A stretch of DNA of 64,000 nt from Brachybacterium massiliense (GTDB lineage: Bacteria; Actinomycetota; Actinomycetes; Actinomycetales; Dermabacteraceae), in NCBI RefSeq assembly GCF_900184245.1, contig NZ_FXXB01000007.1, positions 186,001 through 250,000 on the forward strand. The letters are read 5' to 3'. Positions within the stretch are counted from its first letter, which is position 1; each line of letters begins with the position of its first letter. The position numbers and the translations under genes were made by a program. Under the pieces are notes generated by a model that saw nothing but the letters and a program-made list of their open reading frames with translations, did no database searches and had not been told where the DNA came from. Shown piece after piece: positions 61,652 to 64,000 of the stretch.

Positions 61652-63241
61652 TCACTCCCACTCGATGGTGCCCGGGGGCTTGGAGGTGATGTCGAGGGTC
61701 ACGCGGTTGATCTCGCTGACCTCGTTGGTGATGCGGGTGGAGATCTTCGAGAGCACGTCGTAGGGCACCTTGGCCCAGTCGGCGGTCATCGCGTCATCGC
61801 TGGTGACGGGGCGCAGCACCACGGGGTGGCCGTAGGTGCGGCCGTCGCCCTGCACGCCCACGGAGCGGACGTCCGCCAGCAGCACCACGGGGCACTGCCA
61901 GATGGTGCGGTCCAGGCCTGCCGCGGTGAGCTCGGCGCGGGCGATCGCGTCGGCGGCGCGCAGGATGTCCAGGCGCTCCTTGGTGACCTCGCCGATGATG
62001 CGGATGCCCAGGCCCGGGCCCGGGAAGGGCTGGCGCCAGACGATCTCGTCGGGCAGGCCCAGCTCGGAGCCGACGGCGCGCACCTCGTCCTTGAACAGGG
62101 CGCGCAGCGGCTCGACCAGCTCGAAGGAGAGGTCCTCGGGCAGGCCGCCCACGTTGTGGTGGCTCTTGATGTTGGCCGCGCCCTCGCCGCCGCCGGACTC
62201 GACCACGTCCGGGTAGAGCGTGCCCTGGACGAGAAACGCGGTCGCCTCCGCATGATCGCCCTCGACCACTCCCTGCTCGCGCAGGATGTCGGCCTGGGCC
62301 TTCTCGAAGGTGCGGATGAACTCGTGCCCGATGATCTTGCGCTTGGTCTCGGGATCGGTGACCCCGGCGAGCGCGGCGAGGAACTGCTCCTCGGCGTCGA
62401 CCATGACGAGCTTGGCCCCGCCCGTGGACTCGCCGAAGGCCTTCTGGATCTGGGCGGACTCGTCCTGGCGCATGAGGCCGTGGTTGACGTACACGCAGGT
62501 GAGGCGGTCACCGATGGCGCGCTGCACAAGAGCTGCGGCGACCGCGGAGTCGACACCGCCGGAGAGGCCGCAGATGGCGGACCCCTCACCGATCTGGGCG
62601 CGGATCCGCTCGACCTGCTCCTCGATCACATTGCCCGTGGTCCAGGTCGGCTCGATGCCGGCGCCGCGGTGGAGGAAGTTCTCGAGCACCTCCTGGCCGC
62701 GGTCGGAATGGCCCACCTCGGGGTGCCACTGCACGCCGTAGAGCTGCTTCTCGCGGTTCTCGAAGGCGGCGACGGGGCTCGCGGCCGAGGTGGCGATGAC
62801 CTCGAAGTCGGTGGGAGCCTCGGTGACGGAGTCACCGTGGCTCATCCACACGTCCTGGTCCACGTCCTGCGCGGCGAGCAGCTGGGAGTCGCCGTCCACG
62901 CTGGACAGGCGGGTCGCGCCGTACTCGCGCACACCCGTCGGCGCGACGGTGCCGTCGAGCGCGGCGGCCATGGACTGGAAGCCGTAGCAGAGCCCGAGCA
63001 CGGGCACTCCGGCCTCGAGCAGCGCGGGGTCCAGGCGCGGGGCGCCTTCGGCGTAGACCGAGCTGGGGCCGCCGGAGAGGATGATCGCGCGGGGCTGCTT
63101 GGCGAGGATCTGCTGGGCCGGCATCGAGTGCGGGACGACCTCGGAGTAGACCCGGGCCTCGCGGACTCGGCGGGCGATGAGCTGTGCGTACTGGGCGCCG
63201 AAGTCGACGACGAGGACGGGGCGCTGGTCGGTGTCGTTCAC
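61652..63241 (-). CDS. guaA: GMP synthase (glutamine-hydrolysing)
   Basis: 529 residues. Class I glutaminase domain with Cys in [14 protein letters not shown] and His-Glu in [13 protein letters not shown] pyrophosphatase domain with [15 protein letters not shown], and the dimerisation domain ending [11 protein letters not shown]. It aminates XMP to GMP. The GTG at 63241 lies 7 bases after TAGACT on the minus strand, with no ribosome site, so the mRNA is probably leaderless; this start gives the normal N-terminus [14 protein letters not shown]. Confidence 0.97.
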   Translation of the reverse strand: MNDTDQRPVLVVDFGAQYAQLIARRVREARVYSEVVPHSMPAQQILAKQPRAIILSGGPSSVYAEGAPRLDPALLEAGVPVLGLCYGFQSMAAALDGTVAPTGVREYGATRLSSVDGDSQLLAAQDVDQDVWMSHGDSVTEAPTDFEVIATSAASPVAAFENREKQLYGVQWHPEVGHSDRGQEVLENFLHRGAGIEPTWTTGNVIEEQVERIRAQIGEGSAICGLSGGVDSAVAAALVQRAIGDRLTCVYVNHGLMRQDESAQIQKAFGESTGGAKLVMVDAEEQFLAALAGVTDPETKRKIIGHEFIRTFEKAQADILREQGVVEGDHAEATAFLVQGTLYPDVVESGGGEGAANIKSHHNVGGLPEDLSFELVEPLRALFKDEVRAVGSELGLPDEIVWRQPFPGPGLGIRIIGEVTKERLDILRAADAIARAELTAAGLDRTIWQCPVVLLADVRSVGVQGDGRTYGHPVVLRPVTSDDAMTADWAKVPYDVLSKISTRITNEVSEINRVTLDITSKPPGTIEWE

Positions 63242-63248
63242 CCGATCG

Positions 63249-63254
63249 AGTCTA
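63249..63254 (-). promoter_or_regulatory. -10 element of leaderless guaA transcript
   Basis: Minus-strand TAGACT with a 7-base gap to the GTG start. Confidence 0.5.
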
Positions 63255-63317
63255 CGTCGGCCCGCGTGCTCGAGGCGTCCGGGTCCGCCCTGCGACGGCG
63301 AAATCCTCGTCACTCCC

Positions 63318-63336
63318 GCGGCGCGCGCTGCGCCGC
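63318..63336 (-). terminator. Hairpin after DUF3817 gene
   Basis: 7-bp GC stem GCGGCGC/GCGCCGC with a 5-base loop directly before the stop-side end of the DUF3817 gene. Confidence 0.45.
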
Positions 63337-63338
63337 GC

Positions 63339-63740
63339 TCAGGCGCGGTCCTGGTCCTGGAGGGTGGGGCGGCGCTCGAGATCGCTCTCGACCTTCTGCG
63401 CGGTCCAGCGCTCGCCGAAGAAGGACAGCACCGGGATCACACCGAAGAACATCAGCAGCAGCATCCGGGGCAGGCCCCAGCGCATCTTCATCCACAGGTC
63501 GAAGGCGAGCACCACGTAGATCATGTAGATCAGCCCATGGATCGGGGACCAGACGGAGGAGACCTGGTCCCAGAACGGGGAGACCGAGGAGAACCAGGTC
63601 TCGCCGCCGAAGACGACGTAGCGCATCACCATGATCACCACGAGCACGAGCAGGGCGATGCCCTCCACGATGGACGCCACGCGGAAACGGGCGAAGGAGG
63701 TCCGGCAGGCGACTTCGTCGAGGGGGCGGGGAGCGGGCAC
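63339..63740 (-). CDS. DUF3817 membrane protein
   Basis: 133 residues from a GTG. About three membrane helices ([19 protein letters not shown], the [19 protein letters not shown] segment and [19 protein letters not shown]) with the conserved [10 protein letters not shown] and FxxERW motifs of DUF3817, an actinobacterial family of unknown function that is regularly found beside guaA. It lies 3 bases downstream of the truncated gene at the window edge, so both are in one operon. Confidence 0.88.
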   Translation of the reverse strand: MPAPRPLDEVACRTSFARFRVASIVEGIALLVLVVIMVMRYVVFGGETWFSSVSPFWDQVSSVWSPIHGLIYMIYVVLAFDLWMKMRWGLPRMLLLMFFGVIPVLSFFGERWTAQKVESDLERRPTLQDQDRA

Positions 63741-63743
63741 GGG

Positions 63744-64000
63744 TCACACGTCCTTGTCAGGGGTAGGGCCGGCGGTCGCGGGGACCGTCGTGGGGGAAGT
63801 CGTAGAGGAAGAAGCATCGGTCTTGGAGTCTTCGAGCATCCGCTCGAGCGCTTCGCGACGATCGGCGATCTCATCGAGGTGCGCGGCGCGCACGGACCGC
63901 CACCACAGATAGAGGAAGAAGGCGCCGAACAGCACCCACTGGAGGGAGTAGCCGATGTTCTGCCAGTCCAGGCCGCGCGAGAACTCGGACTCCGCGGCGG
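63744..64000 (-). CDS. C-terminal part of a membrane protein (5' end outside window)
   Basis: Open to the window edge. The visible part reads EFSRGLDWQNIGYSLQW, then one membrane helix VLFGAFFLYLWWRSVRA, then a basic helix (EIADRREALERMLED) and a Ser/Thr/Pro tail. The NIGYSLQW-helix-WWR ending is like that of SURF1-family cytochrome oxidase assembly proteins of actinobacteria, but not enough is present to be sure. Cotranscribed with DUF3817. Confidence 0.5.
   Translation of the reverse strand, partial: AAESEFSRGLDWQNIGYSLQWVLFGAFFLYLWWRSVRAAHLDEIADRREALERMLEDSKTDASSSTTSPTTVPATAGPTPDKDV

Overview
The window is very GC-rich with dense, mostly coding DNA. Its gene set points to an actinobacterium of the order Micrococcales: CarD, a SenX3/RegX3-type pair, mycothione reductase (so mycothiol chemistry), a LytR-CpsA-Psr protein, GuaB1, a BldC-type regulator, DUF3073, DUF3151 and DUF3817. 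The overall content resembles Dermabacteraceae such as Brachybacterium; that placement is inferred from gene content, not from a database search.

Layout. 1-7.3 kb: two-component system, lipoprotein, CarD, then the MEP-pathway region (a degenerate IspD-like gene, a canonical ispD, and a PTS IIB-ispF-ilvA operon with overlapping stops and starts). 7.4-20.2 kb: galE, guaB1, a large LCP protein, mtr, a UvrA-like ATPase, an RlmA-type methyltransferase, a HAD phosphatase, a membrane protein and an NlpC/P60 hydrolase. 20.4-27.7 kb: a DtxR-family regulator, sucCD, two small membrane proteins and a 1001-residue membrane/cupredoxin/copper nitrite reductase fusion. 27.8-34.1 kb: PcrA helicase, whose N-terminal extension is put out of frame by a 68-bp tandem duplication, an LPG-synthase-like membrane protein, an alpha/beta hydrolase, BldC and DUF3073. 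34.2-44.4 kb: purM/purF, cutC, a sterol-carrier-like protein, purA, DUF3151, a phosphotransferase, dtd, a HAD phosphatase and gpmA.

44.43-54.68 kb is an integrated mobile element of about 10.2 kb. It is bounded by a 14-bp direct repeat that is the 3' end of gpmA. It carries a tyrosine integrase next to attL, a decayed DinD-like gene, a helix-turn-helix excisionase, a DUF3631 ATPase framed by two arrays of 9-bp repeats, a cascade of tiny genes that overlap by 1-4 bases (several apparently paralogous), and a two-gene module with a PIN-domain nuclease. No capsid, terminase, portal or conjugation gene is visible. This is the most novel part of the window.

54.8-64 kb returns to chromosomal genes: a HerA-like DUF853 ATPase, a probable acyltransferase-type protein, a divergent TetR/MFS pair, a double-GNAT protein, guaA, DUF3817 and a truncated membrane protein.

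A recurrent feature of the host genes is a TAnnnT hexamer 6-7 bases ahead of the start codon with no room for a ribosome binding site, which suggests many leaderless transcripts. Purine metabolism is well represented (purF, purM, purA, guaA and the probable GMP reductase guaB1) but scattered over several operons.
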